From NCBI GenBank assembly GCA_005656395.1, contig SRSI01000009.1, positions 1,550,001-1,614,000 on the forward strand: a DNA stretch of 64,000 bases, given 5' to 3'. Source of the stretch: Strongyloides papillosus. Taxonomy: Eukaryota; Nematoda; Chromadorea; Rhabditida; Strongyloididae. Below, piece by piece: positions 1-10,732 of this stretch. How positions within the stretch are numbered: the first letter of the stretch is position 1; every line of letters starts with the position of its first letter. The notes under the pieces are model-generated. The model was given only the letters and a program-made list of their open reading frames with translations. It made no database searches and had not been told where the DNA came from. The translations under genes and the position numbers were made by a program.

Positions 1-1437
1 AACAGTTCCATATGACGTTATAACTATATCAAGGTCTGACAAATCACGAGGGTTTGTAGTCCTATTGTTACCATGAAAAGTAGTAATTCTAAGACCACCC
101 GATTTTGCAAACTTTTTAATCTCGCTATCCCATTGTCCCATTAATCCACTTGGAGCAACAATCAGAGTAGCTCTAATCGGAGTAAGACCTTCACCCTTAG
201 CTATTCTGAATCTAGCATCTTCAAACTTTTTATACTCATCATCACTATTATTTTTTTGATGAAGTATAAGTGATATCATTTGAGCTGTTTTTCCCAGCCC
301 CATGTCGTCAGCCAAAATTCCACCACAAGGGAAAGAGCTCTCTCTCTTAACTAAAAATGCCAATCCTTCTTCTTGATAAGGTTTTAGACGTCCGGAAAAA
401 GATCTAGGAGTTCCAATTTTTGATTTCTTGTCATACTGTTCAACAAAATGGAGGACAGTCTTAAAAAGGTTGTTGATTTTGCAAGAAGCTTGGTCCCAAT
501 CGTCATTACTCATTCTCCCTCTTGACGAACCTCTTAGATTTTCAATTGACAGAATACTTCCTATTGTAACATCATCCAAATGTATGAGTTGCCCATAAGC
601 TCTATAGTTTTTAAGTTGCTGTTCATTGATAAAACTTCCTTGGTTTGTACGAATATCTGACCCCTTACTTAACGTATCCGATCTCTCTAAACGGCTAGCT
701 TCTTCTGTTTTAACTAAATCATTTTCACCACGACCTAAAGTTGGTGACAGGTGATTAGAAACAGTTTCACTACTGTTATAAGCATTGGTATCGGCTGCAA
801 TACTGAGTGTTTTGTGCACGTATATCAATTCATCCACCTTTTTGTCGTCGTCATCCCTTGATGTCGTGGAGACACTACCTCCTAACGATGAGTTATCATT
901 TAATTGAAAACCACTTATTCCCACGGGTTGTTGGAGGCTACTTAATGACTCCCACTTCTTCTCTGTATTGGATCTCTCCTCAATTTTGATATCATTATCC
1001 TCAACGACAATGATGTCATCCTGGTTCCCCGAAGATGTACTACTGCCAATAGATGCAGCAAATTCAGCAGCAAGTCTCGCATACAATGATTTAGAAATCC
1101 CGCGATCAATATCACTTTCTATCCTTTTCTTCTTTGCAGAATAACTTTCCGTATTCACATTCTTAGTGTGACTACTTGATCTCTTTAACAATCGAGCACA
1201 GCTTTTTGGAGAATTCTTTTGATCAGAAAGAATGATGATCTCCCTGCCTGCGTTGCTGTTTCCGGAAGACCGCTTGAAATAATCGGTCATCAAACGACGA
1301 TCTCCAATTCTATGAGATGAAGTCGTCAACTGCAGTCTTGGAGCACATTCGTTGTTCTCACACTCTTCGTCAATTACGATAGGTTGCTCACGTGATCCTC
1401 CCAAGCACCTTGGATTTTTACCAAAAACTTGAATCAT
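1..1437 (-). CDS. TTF2: Transcription termination factor 2-like SNF2 ATPase, N-terminal part
   Basis: This open frame of 479 codons starts at the ATG at 1437-1435 and runs off the left edge, so the C-terminal part of the protein is missing from the window. The first ~330 residues are low complexity, Ser/Asp-rich and poorly conserved, with a basic stretch near KKKR. The SNF2 ATPase core begins near residue 355 with LKPYQEEGLAFL, then motif I GGILADDMGLGKT, motif Ia LIVAPSGLMGQW and motif Ib IVITSYGT at the edge. TTF2/lodestar proteins are DNA-dependent ATPases that strip RNA polymerase II from DNA; the exact form of motif I and the long disordered N-terminus fit that family better than RAD16/HLTF, but the DEAH box and helicase C lobe that would settle it lie outside. 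It is transcribed divergently from PRPF31. I see no intron in this part. Confidence 0.8.
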   Translation of the reverse strand, partial: MIQVFGKNPRCLGGSREQPIVIDEECENNECAPRLQLTTSSHRIGDRRLMTDYFKRSSGNSNAGREIIILSDQKNSPKSCARLLKRSSSHTKNVNTESYSAKKKRIESDIDRGISKSLYARLAAEFAASIGSSTSSGNQDDIIVVEDNDIKIEERSNTEKKWESLSSLQQPVGISGFQLNDNSSLGGSVSTTSRDDDDKKVDELIYVHKTLSIAADTNAYNSSETVSNHLSPTLGRGENDLVKTEEASRLERSDTLSKGSDIRTNQGSFINEQQLKNYRAYGQLIHLDDVTIGSILSIENLRGSSRGRMSNDDWDQASCKINNLFKTVLHFVEQYDKKSKIGTPRSFSGRLKPYQEEGLAFLVKRESSFPCGGILADDMGLGKTAQMISLILHQKNNSDDEYKKFEDARFRIAKGEGLTPIRATLIVAPSGLMGQWDSEIKKFAKSGGLRITTFHGNNRTTNPRDLSDLDIVITSYGTV

Positions 1438-1731
1438 CGTTTAAATTGACGATACCTTCAAAAAAGTAAATAATCTAAGAATCTTTCCCATCAAACTTAC
1501 GATCTTCCACACTCAGAATAGGTTGCACTAATCTACAATTTAAAAAATGAGGCTATGCTATAACGGATAAATACTAGTGGGCAACGACTAAAAGAGTCTA
1601 TTTGAATAAGATAAAATCGAATGGCAGATGTAGAAATTTACTATATATTATATACTACTTATGTCATAAAGAAAGATTATCATACATACCCAATCAGATT
1701 GCTTAATTAAAGTTAACTTCTTTTAGAAATA

Positions 1732-1893
1732 ATGGATAACTCTAATACCAATATGAACATACCAACTATGCGAACAGCTTTATTTCGAAATATACCAAAG
1801 AAAAACTCCTCTCACGACATGTTGTTAAAATTCTCGCAAAGAAGAACGAATTACGAGAAGAAATTAAAGTTATCAAGAATTCTCGTTGTGTAA
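1732..1893 (+). CDS. Possible small ORF between TTF2 and PRPF31
   Basis: A 53-codon ORF begins at ATG 1732, six bases after a TTTTAG acceptor-like site (1726), so it could be the start of a trans-spliced message. It has no recognisable motif. A second frame through the same DNA is open from about 1750 to 1943 and reads as a charged helix-like peptide ending in ARFHNFVARHFW; a third is open after a CTTTAG at 1904. The base composition is richer in G+C than nearby spacers, which suggests that something is encoded or transcribed here, but the frame and the exon structure cannot be decided. It may be a short gene, part of a PRPF31 5' leader, or noise. Confidence 0.25.
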   Translation: MDNSNTNMNIPTMRTALFRNIPKKNSSHDMLLKFSQRRTNYEKKLKLSRILVV

Positions 1894-2021
1894 CTAATCC
1901 TTTAGCGCGATTTCACAACTTCGTGGCGAGACATTTTTGGTGATGTGTTCAGACGTTATATTTCAACAAGGTTAAATTAGAGAGGAAGTTCCAAATTTTC
2001 CATTCCACCGTACTTTTAGAA

Positions 2022-3553
2022 ATGTCCTTAGCTGAAGAGTTGCTTGCTGATTTAGAAGATGAGGAAGATGATTATGAAATTGAGGAACGTGAAAAGATAC
2101 CAGAAGATGCAATGGACATCACAATACCTGATAAGCCTATCGTTAAATATGACAAAGTTTCTGATATAGCAAAATTGGCAGATAGTGAAAAGTAAGCCTA
2201 ATTGTATTTCTGTCATTTTTTTCTTTATATTATAGTTTCCGAACGCAGATATCGAAGATGGATGAAATGTTGGCATTAAAGGAAATACCTAAGTTGATGA
2301 CACCGTTGGAAATAGATCCTCAATATCAGTTAGTAGTTAAGTTATCAGAATTGGCATCCGAAATTGATACCGAAATAAACATTATTTATAAATTTGTTAA
2401 GGATAAATACAGTAAAAGATTCCCTGAGTTAGAAACATTAATAATGGTACCGCTAGAATATATAGCTTGTGTCAAACTCCTTGGAAACGATATAAAGACA
2501 AAGGGACAAAACAAAGATTTACTTAGCGGTGTTTTGGCACCATCTAATTGCATTGTTGTGTCAGTTACGGCTTCAACTAGTGAAGGACAAGAATTAACGG
2601 ATGAGGAACTAAATGTTATCAGAGAAGCCTGTGATATGGTTGAGATGTTGCAAGACACTAGAAATCGTATGCAACAGTATGTAGAAATGCGTATGAATTT
2701 GATAGCTCCAAATATCACGGCGATTCTTGGTTCATCCGCAACGGCAATGATTGTTTCGCAGGCGGGTGGTTTAGTTCAACTTTCGAAAATGCCTGCTTGT
2801 AATATATTGCTTCTTGGTCAACAAAAAAAGAATCTCATCGGTCTCAGCAGTGTTTCTGCTTTAAAGAATACCGGTTTTATATATTACCATCCGATGGTAC
2901 AAAGTTTACCTCCAGATTATAGGAGGAAAGTTGCCAAGATTATCTCTTCAAAAATTGTTTTGGCAGCTCGAGTTGATTCTCAACATGCTTCTAGGAATGG
3001 AGAAACTGGGATGAGATTTAAGGAAGAGATTGAGAAGAAAATAGAAAAATTACTAGAGCCACCACCAGTAAAGAATGCCAAGCCGTTACCTAAACCGATA
3101 GATAAAGCTTCTAAAAAAAGAGGTGGTAGAAGAGTAAGGAAAATGAAAGAGGCTCTGGGAATGACAGAATTGCGTAAAAACGCCAACAGAATGGGATTTG
3201 CCGAGATTCAGGAGGACATAAACCAAGAATATATGGGTCAATCAGCAGGCATGAATGCGTCTGGATCATCTTCAACAGGTCGTGTTCGTGCAGCTGTTGT
3301 TGATAACAAGACCAGGGTCAAGATGTCACAGAAATTGCAGAAACAATTAGATATACCATGCTTTTCTGGTGGCTTATCTTCAATCAGAACTAAAGGTACG
3401 GCAGGTACAGCTTCTAGTATTTCATTTACACCGATTCAAGGACTTGAAATTGTCAATCCTACAGCGAAGGAAGAAGAAAGGAAAGACGACAATTCTGGTT
3501 ATTTTTCATCTATTTCAAATTTCCAGTTTGTAAAACCTTCTCTTCCGAAGTAG
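2022..3553 (+). CDS. PRPF31: U4/U6 snRNP splicing factor Prp31
   Basis: Two exons, 2022-2191 and 2236-3553, joined across a 44-nt intron (GTAAGC...TATAG), give 495 residues, close to the human protein. The start MSLAEELLADLE matches the family N-terminus and follows a TTTTAG acceptor-like site at 2014-2019. The central NOSIC and Nop domains are seen as the conserved region from about residue 90 to 330, including the NITAILGSSATAMIVSQAGG segment, and the Prp31 C-terminal region follows with KKRGGRRVRKMKE and NRMGFAEIQED. Prp31 binds the 15.5K protein and the U4 5' stem loop and holds the U4/U6-U5 tri-snRNP together in the nucleus. It is divergent from TTF2 and convergent with the valyl-tRNA synthetase gene. 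Confidence 0.96.
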
Positions 3554-4676
3554 TTTTATTCCTAGTTACACCTTAATTTTTTTAAACCATAAAAGTTTAA
3601 ATCATAAATATTCAACTAATTTACACTTTTAACCTAAATACACTTTGAATTGTTAATGGATGTCACGGAAATTCTTTTAAGAATTTATTTCATAAAATAA
3701 GGGGTGATACTTTATTTAACCTTTATTATCACTTCAGAGCAGTCTTAAATATGGTTGTTTTTTAGGCAAACAATTGTAAATTGCAGGGTGATATACCTTG
3801 TTATTTTTTTAAAGCTTTTTTGTAAGAAAAAATAATTTTGAACTATTTCACTCTTCTAATTGTAAATAAACTTTCCAATAAATGACGAATAACAGTAATA
3901 AGTGAAATTCATATTCGTAATCATTGAAGAAGTCAATTAATTGTTCCAAATTTTGTTAAATTAGATGATATCGAAAATTTGCACTATGATACTAAACATT
4001 TATTTCATGACTAAATATGAGATTTTAATCTTCTTCGCATTTCAAATACATTCTCCAATAGATATTATTATTTATAGATTGTCGAATTTGCACAATCAGA
4101 AAAAAGTAGCTTTTCTGCTTCCTTAGAGACACATGAAAAAGTTGTTTTTGGTTATTGAATTATGTTTAGATTACATTTTCACTATAAAGGCAGTCCGAAT
4201 AAAAGTGTTTTCAGTTAATGTTATTTTATTTCTCAGGATTTTTTTTATTGTCATTGAAGAAGTATCATATTCTCATTTTAGAAAACTCTATTTACCATAT
4301 AATTATTTTTACAATGTTAGAAATCAAAATTATTAGTGATTTAGTTGAGAAATATACTACAAAAATGACCGGGGCCTATTATCAGTCATCTATACGTTAA
4401 AATTATTTAAAAATTTCCCACGATATCAATGCAAAAGTAGTATATAATCATCATTTAATGTTTTATCACATTATCATCTGTCCCTCACTAAAAAGGGCCC
4501 TACAGAAACGGAGAAAAGTGCCAAAAAAATCAATTTGCACAAAAATACCATGAAGTGTCATTTTAAATGACAATGGACAAAAGAATGTCACTTTACAATT
4601 TTCCTAACAAATACACTATACAAAAAAAATAAAATTCATTTATATGTTAAAGTAACGAAACAAAAACAACAAAAAT
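3554..4676. other. Spacer between convergent PRPF31 and VARS genes
   Basis: About 1.1 kb of AT-rich sequence separates two convergent genes and should hold both 3' UTRs. Short frames at 4133-4400 have no coding character. A perfect 17-nt palindrome (half-site TGTCATTT) lies at 4556-4572 inside a longer imperfect hairpin. I see no other gene or RNA. Confidence 0.5.
4548..4577. repeat. Imperfect hairpin with perfect 17-nt palindrome
   Basis: TGTCATTT-T-AAATGACA at 4556-4572 is a perfect palindrome around one central base, and CCAT/ATGG flank it. It lies about 100 bp beyond the stop codon of the valyl-tRNA synthetase gene, so it may be in that gene's 3' UTR. The role is unknown. Confidence 0.5.
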
Positions 4677-7654
4677 TTAATTACTATTTTTAGTATTTTT
4701 CGATTCAAATCCTTTTAAATCCATTTTTACAATAACATTTTCTAAACCTTCAACATTTACACACCCATCTGGGATCGTAATTTTATTTACTTCTTCATAG
4801 ATAAAGACTTCACCTGCTGTTGATAATGTTGTAACAAGTAAATTTACTGAATTTAAGTTATTGAAACAAATTGATGAAGAACATTCAATGTAAAGATCAA
4901 TTTTATGTTTTGGAGTCATAATTAAATCAGAACGTATGGAACGAACTTTTCTAACAATATCCATTGCAAAATTAATAACATTTTCTGATTCAATATTTTT
5001 AAATGTGTATTCACCAACATTTGGATATTTGCTAACATGTATTGATGGTGATTTTTCACTTTCTACTTTTGGTAATCTTTGCCATAATTCTTCAGTAATA
5101 AAAGGCATAAATGGAGCTGATAATTTTAAACCTGTATTAACACACCAGAAAAGAATATTTCTTATTGTTTCTTTTGCTTCTTGGTCATCACTCATCATGA
5201 TTGGTTTTATAGCTTCCAAATATATATCACAGAAATCATAAAGCCAAAAGTTGTAAATGGCTGTTGTTACATTCTGGAAATTATAACTAGAAAAGTTGGA
5301 GTTAACTTCATCTACGGTTTTCGATAATCTTGATAATATCCATTTGTTTACATTGCAATTTCCAGAAGATAAATCAGACAATTCTTTTGGTTTAAATTCT
5401 CCATCAAATTTCATTAAAACAAATTTTACAGCTTGCCAAATTTTGTTACAGAAGAAACGATAACCTTGTACTCTTAGTACATCTAAATTAATATCTCTTC
5501 CTTGACTTGTATAAGCCATTAGAGCAAAACGTAATGCATCAGTACCACATTCAGGTATTCCTTGTGGATAATCACGACGTTGACCTTCTTTAGCGATAGT
5601 TAATTCTTTTGGATCAAGATTACCAAGTTCGAGTTCAGCATTCAAATCATTAAGTGTTATTCCAGTTATAACATGTAATGGATCAATAATGTTTCCTAAA
5701 CTTTTAGACATTTTTCTACCGTGGCAATCACGAACCATGGCATGAAGGTAAACTTCTTTAAATGGTAATTGCCCAGTTAATTCTTGACTAAGGAAAACCA
5801 TACGTGCAACCCAGAAAAATAAGATATCATGACCTGTCTCAAGTAATGCTCCAGGGAAATATTTCTTCATATCATTTGTATTCTCAGGCCAACCCATTAC
5901 AGAGAAAGGCCACATTCCAGATGAAAACCAAGTATCCAATACATCTTCATCCCATTCTAGATTAATTTTATCTTTTGAAACATTAAATTTCTTAGATGCT
6001 TTTTCTAAAGCTTCATCTTCCGATTGTGCACTAACCCAATAATTGTTATCCGTTGAGCAACCATTTTTAATACCAGAGCCTTCTTTAAATGTAACGTAAT
6101 AAGCAGGTATTCTATGACCCCACCAAAGTTGTCTACTGATACACCAATCTCTAATTCCACCAAGCCATCTATTCCATGTACCAACATGGAAGTCTGGAAT
6201 TATTTTCAATTCACCTTTCTCTACAGCAGCCATTGCTTTCTCAGCCATATGAGTAGACTTTACGAACCATTGACTTTTAAGTCTTGGTTCAATAACATCT
6301 TTAGAACGAGAACAAATTGGTACAACCATAGCATTATCAACTACTTCTTTTAATAATCCTAATTTTTCTAATTCTTCCATAACAGCCTTTCTAGCATCAA
6401 ATCGTTTCATTCCACAGAACTTTCCACATTCATCATTCATTTTACCATCATCGGTTAAAATATTTATCATTGGTAATTTGTGTCTAACTCCTACTTCATA
6501 ATCAGTTGGATCATGAGCTGGTGTTATTTTAACACAACCAGTACCGAATTCTCTCTCAACAAAGGAATCACTAATAATTGTCATTTCACGGTTTTCAATA
6601 AATGGATGTTTAATCTTCTTTCCAACTAAATGCTTATATCTCTCGTCATCTGGATGAACAGCTACAGCAACGTCACCAAGCATTGTTTCTATACGAGTTG
6701 TTGCAACAATGATTTGTTCTGTTGAATCAATTATAGGATAGGCAAATGATACAAGAACACCAAATTCAATTTTGTTATTATATCCTGGAATTGACATTAA
6801 TGTTTTTCCTGTAATTTCAACTTTATCTACTTCGATATCACTTATTGCAGATCTTAAGCTACAACTCCAGTTAACTAATCTATTACTTCTATAAATTACT
6901 CCACTTTCATGCATTCTTATAAATGCTTCTGTTACAGCTCTTTGAATTTTTGGATCCATCATAAAAACAGCTCTATCCCAATCAACAGATGTACCTAATT
7001 TTTTGAATTGTTCATAAATTAAGTGTCCTTTCTCATTTTTCCATTTCCAGACTTCTTCTAAAAATTTTTCTCTTCCCAAATCATGTCTAGAAAGGCCTTT
7101 TTCTCTTTGCAATTTTTTTTCTACAACAACTTGTGTTGCTATACCAGCATGATCACATCCTGGATTAAACAAAACTCTTTTTCCAAGCATTCGTTGATAA
7201 CGTGTTACTGTATCTTCAACAGATGTAGCTAGAGCATGTCCCAAATGTAATTTTCCAGTGACGTTTGGAGGTGGAATGCAAATTGTGAATGTTTCTTGAT
7301 CCGGTTTTTCATTATACTCTGGTTTAAAGAAACCTTCTTTTTCCCACCATTCATACCATGCAGCTTCAACATACTTTGGAGAATAGGCTGCTGGTAACGG
7401 TACAGTTGTTGATTTCTTCTCTCCTAACTGATGATCATAAACATATACAACTGCTTCTTTACTACCCTTGACTTTTTTTTTCTAAAAAATTTATTAAAAT
7501 ATAGACTTGTATTAAAAATTACAGCTTCGTTAGCAGCAGCCTTATTTGCAGCTTCAAGTTTCTTTTGTTTTTCCTCGAATTTTGCTAATTTCTCACGTTT
7601 AGCTGCTTCTTTTTTCAATTGAGCAGGTGTCTTTGGTTTTTCATCTGGATTCAT
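4677..7654 (-). CDS. VARS1: Valyl-tRNA synthetase, cytosolic type
   Basis: Two exons (7654-7523 and 7481-4677; 41-nt intron) give 978 residues. The enzyme charges tRNA-Val with valine. Exon 1 is a Lys/Ala-rich helix typical of eukaryotic N-terminal extensions. The class I signatures are present: PPPNVTGKLHLGHA (HIGH motif as HLGH, residues 123-126) and GRKMSKSLGN (KMSKS). The editing (CP1) domain with GTGCVKITPAHDPTDYEVG and the anticodon-binding C-terminal domain follow the family order. There is no mitochondrial presequence and no N-terminal GST-like domain as in vertebrates. A TTTTAG lies about 10 bp upstream of the ATG on the coding strand, a likely trans-splice site. It is the last gene of a five-gene co-directional block and follows CDK5RAP3 by 192 bp. 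Confidence 0.96.
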
Positions 7655-7846
7655 TTTTTCTACCTAAAATGTATATGTTTAAGTTTAATAAATTTCAAAA
7701 TACTTTAAGAATCTTTATACCATAAAAAATTGACATTATATTCAGAGTATCTGGGTAGGACCAGTAAAAATACATAACCCCAAAAACACTGTTTAATTTA
7801 AACAAAAATAAGTGAAAAATGTTTATTTTATTTAAATAAGTATAAA

Positions 7847-9304
7847 TTAAGATTGACTTAAAATAACATTTATCTCTCCCATTATGTTAACTGGTCGATT
7901 AGAATATTTTTCCGATATTGATTTTTCAATATGATCCTTGAGATATTTAACAATTTTTTTTGTTTTTTCATACTCTTCTTTAGCATTTAATAGTGTTTTT
8001 TTACTATTTTCAATAAGACTATCAATATTACGTTGTAGAGAAATCATTTTTCCTTCCATATTTCTTTTTTCAGTTAAATCTTCAACAATAACGTTTACAA
8101 AATGTGGTGATGACTTAATTTTAAACAAGTACAGCTTTTGTTCATCCGTTAGTTTTAATATTAAATTATCAACAATCTCTTTATATGCTTTTAACTCACC
8201 AAGAGAGAGACTTTTTAATACATTAGCTTCAGCAAGCCCAGTGATGTATACGTCAGCTGGAGTTTCATTTGTGTCATCAAATATACGAAACTCAAGAAAA
8301 TATGATAATGCTCTAAGTTCTTCTAATATTAAACGATTAGTTTCTGGATTTTCTAAAATAGTCAGTGCGTCGTCACCACGAGCAACACCATCCTCCACAT
8401 CTCCGTTATTGTCTCCTACCACTTCTATTTCAATATCATCTCCGAAGTCGATTTCATCATCATCACCAAAATCGATTTCATCATTTTCGTCTTCTTTAAT
8501 AGTTTCTTCAAATTTTGAATTAAAATCTGGTTTCTCAATCAAAGTTGGAGGCTTCTTATTTTTCCACTCATAAACAGTAACATCAGCACCTTTTTCAAGT
8601 ATTAAAGTAATTAGTGGTAAGGAAAGATATTGATTATCTCCAAGTGAGAAAGAAGAAAATTCTTTGAAATACGAAACCAAAGTTTTTAGTTGTAAAATAT
8701 CAGCTGCAATTTTAGCCCAAAATTCCGGCAATTCAAGTGTTAACATTAAAAGCTCGTTTTTTAAATTTTCACCCTTCAATCCCATCTTCTCTAATTCTTT
8801 TTCATACATTCTTTTCTTATCAAGTGCAAGTTTCCCGTAAGAAGCATGTTTTTTATAGTAAGATTCAATGTCATTCTCAGTTTTAGTTATAACTTTCTTT
8901 AGATGTGGTAATTCAAATTGAATCAATCTTTGTAAAATCTGTGATCCTTCTCCTAAATATATATTTTTATTTTCATAGGCAGCAATTATATTTGTAAATG
9001 TTTTGTAGATTTGTGAAGAGTAGAAACCGAGCATATTTCTAGATGATTTTTCAGTTTCCTTTAAAACATCAAATATCTCCAAACACTGATAGTAAGTTAT
9101 GGGAACTAAAGAAGTGATTTCTTTTATTTTATCATTTTCAGGTAACTGTTTCAGAGCTTCATTCAATTTTATTCTGATATTTTGTGCTTGATCAAACCAA
9201 GTTCGTTCACAATGACGACGAGAAATCACCCAATCACATAATTTATTAGAATTAATATCAATGGGAAGATTATCAATGTTTGCCATTATCTTTGAAAATA
9301 TCAT
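7847..9304 (-). CDS. CDK5RAP3: CDK5RAP3 (LZAP) homologue, UFM1 ligase cofactor
   Basis: A single-exon frame gives 485 residues; the internal ATG at 9286 (MANIDNLPIDI, 479 residues) aligns with the family start and is the more likely initiator. Family landmarks are PIDI near the start, DWVISRRHCERTW, the VYEWKNKKPP segment, VARGDDALTILE and the C-terminal SNRPVNIMGE. CDK5RAP3 works with UFL1 and DDRGK1 as the E3 for UFM1 conjugation to ribosomes at the ER. The acidic middle carries two tandem IDFG motifs (about residues 277-280 and 285-288) where vertebrate proteins have IDWG UFM1/ATG8-binding motifs. It sits 192 bp upstream of VARS1 and about 280 bp downstream of the acyltransferase on the same strand. 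Confidence 0.93.
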   Translation of the reverse strand: MIFSKIMANIDNLPIDINSNKLCDWVISRRHCERTWFDQAQNIRIKLNEALKQLPENDKIKEITSLVPITYYQCLEIFDVLKETEKSSRNMLGFYSSQIYKTFTNIIAAYENKNIYLGEGSQILQRLIQFELPHLKKVITKTENDIESYYKKHASYGKLALDKKRMYEKELEKMGLKGENLKNELLMLTLELPEFWAKIAADILQLKTLVSYFKEFSSFSLGDNQYLSLPLITLILEKGADVTVYEWKNKKPPTLIEKPDFNSKFEETIKEDENDEIDFGDDDEIDFGDDIEIEVVGDNNGDVEDGVARGDDALTILENPETNRLILEELRALSYFLEFRIFDDTNETPADVYITGLAEANVLKSLSLGELKAYKEIVDNLILKLTDEQKLYLFKIKSSPHFVNVIVEDLTEKRNMEGKMISLQRNIDSLIENSKKTLLNAKEEYEKTKKIVKYLKDHIEKSISEKYSNRPVNIMGEINVILSQS

Positions 9305-9565
9305 TTTTATATTTTTAAAGGAAATTAGATAGATGTATTGAAGTGCAAAAACACTATTTATAAATTAAAAATATAATACACATATGTATTTATAAGATTG
9401 AAGTTAAAAGTCCTATTAAAAGGTTAACAACTAAGAGTGACTAATCGAAAAATATATATATTTCTAAAATGATTTTAAGTTAAAAATTAAGTTGTTAGTA
9501 TAATCTAGATTAAGTCATAAATGAGACCAAAAAATATTTCTAGTAATGAATTATTGTGAAAAATT

Positions 9566-10384
9566 TTATTCAGTTTTATTATTTGGCATGAGTTCACCGC
9601 TAATTCTTTCATATGATTCAATCATTATATTTCTTACTTTTTCGACTAAATCAGGTACATCTTCATGTTTTAGTCCTGTTGTTGGAATAGGATCCAATAC
9701 ATCAACAATAACTTTACCATTACTTTTAAAATATCTTTTTGGTTTTGAATAAAAATTTGCATAGTCAGAAATGACACATGGTATAATAGGAATTTGACCA
9801 TTAACTGCTATATTAAAAGCTCCTTTTTTAAATGGTAAAAGACCATGACCATGATTTCTAGTTCCTTCAGGATAGATGAAACATTTGAAATTACCATTTT
9901 TTATTATTTTACAACAATCATCAAGACTTTTCTGAGCGTCTTCTTTGTTGCCTCTGTCAACAAATATTGAATGTGAAAGCATAGCTGCAAAATTAATTCC
10001 CGGTATATATTTTAAACTTTTTTTTGACAAAATAACACACTTTGTAGGCATATAGTGACCAAGAACAATCATATCAATAGAGCTTTGGTGGTTGCTAAGT
10101 AAAATAGCTGGACCATCAAATTCATCTAATAATTTTTGATTTCTTACTTCAACTTTAATTCCCGCCCACCATGATAAAAGTGAATTAACGTAAAAGGATA
10201 GGTGAATACCACAATCTTTCATATAAACATATGGTCCACAAATAAGTACATAAATCCAGGCAGAAAGAAACATATTAAAGTATATACCAAGCATACGAAT
10301 ATGATATCTACATGTTTCAGAAAGTGTGTAAAGTATAGGAATTTGTATCAATAAAAATAAACATAGACTTAATAAAAAATCCAT
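9566..10384 (-). CDS. 1-acyl-sn-glycerol-3-phosphate acyltransferase (AGPAT, PlsC family)
   Basis: This intact single exon encodes 272 residues. It has two hydrophobic N-terminal segments (about 1-20 and 30-52), the acyltransferase motif I NHQSSIDM, and motif III FIYPEGTRN. AGPATs acylate lysophosphatidic acid to phosphatidic acid in the ER, an early step of phospholipid and triglyceride synthesis; human AGPAT1/2 and the C. elegans acl-1/acl-2 type are the closest known pattern. Length and motif spacing are normal, so it should be active. It lies between YIF1 (348 bp upstream) and CDK5RAP3. Which AGPAT paralogue it is cannot be decided by eye. Confidence 0.93.
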   Translation of the reverse strand: MDFLLSLCLFLLIQIPILYTLSETCRYHIRMLGIYFNMFLSAWIYVLICGPYVYMKDCGIHLSFYVNSLLSWWAGIKVEVRNQKLLDEFDGPAILLSNHQSSIDMIVLGHYMPTKCVILSKKSLKYIPGINFAAMLSHSIFVDRGNKEDAQKSLDDCCKIIKNGNFKCFIYPEGTRNHGHGLLPFKKGAFNIAVNGQIPIIPCVISDYANFYSKPKRYFKSNGKVIVDVLDPIPTTGLKHEDVPDLVEKVRNIMIESYERISGELMPNNKTE

Positions 10385-10732
10385 AGCCTAAAATATTGTG
10401 CTTGTAATCAATAATGTAAATTTAAAGAAAAGAGCAAATGGAATTACCATTTAAAAAAAACCTTCCGATATACTAATTTTTAATAAATAAATTAATAATA
10501 ATGTACTAAACTTTTATGCTTTTAAATACACAAATTAGTGATCATAAATCGTACACTGTAATAATTTCTAAAAAAATAAAATAATGTATATTGAAACAAA
10601 TATTATAAGTTATTTAAGGAGCAAGTATCTAATAATGTTCATTTGAAAAAAATCATTAACTTATGAATGTTGATATCAACAATAAAATGTCAATTAAAAG
10701 TTACCCATATGTCATGTAAATGATAATATTTA

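Noticed and set aside
4133..4400. Short overlapping plus-strand frames in the PRPF31-VARS spacer.
   Set aside because: Low-complexity, Phe/Ile/Tyr-rich translations expected by chance in AT-rich DNA; no start context or splice sites.
7938..8573. A 211-codon plus-strand frame opposite CDK5RAP3.
   Set aside because: Antisense shadow; Ser-rich translation mirrors the acidic stretch of CDK5RAP3, whose family match is clear.
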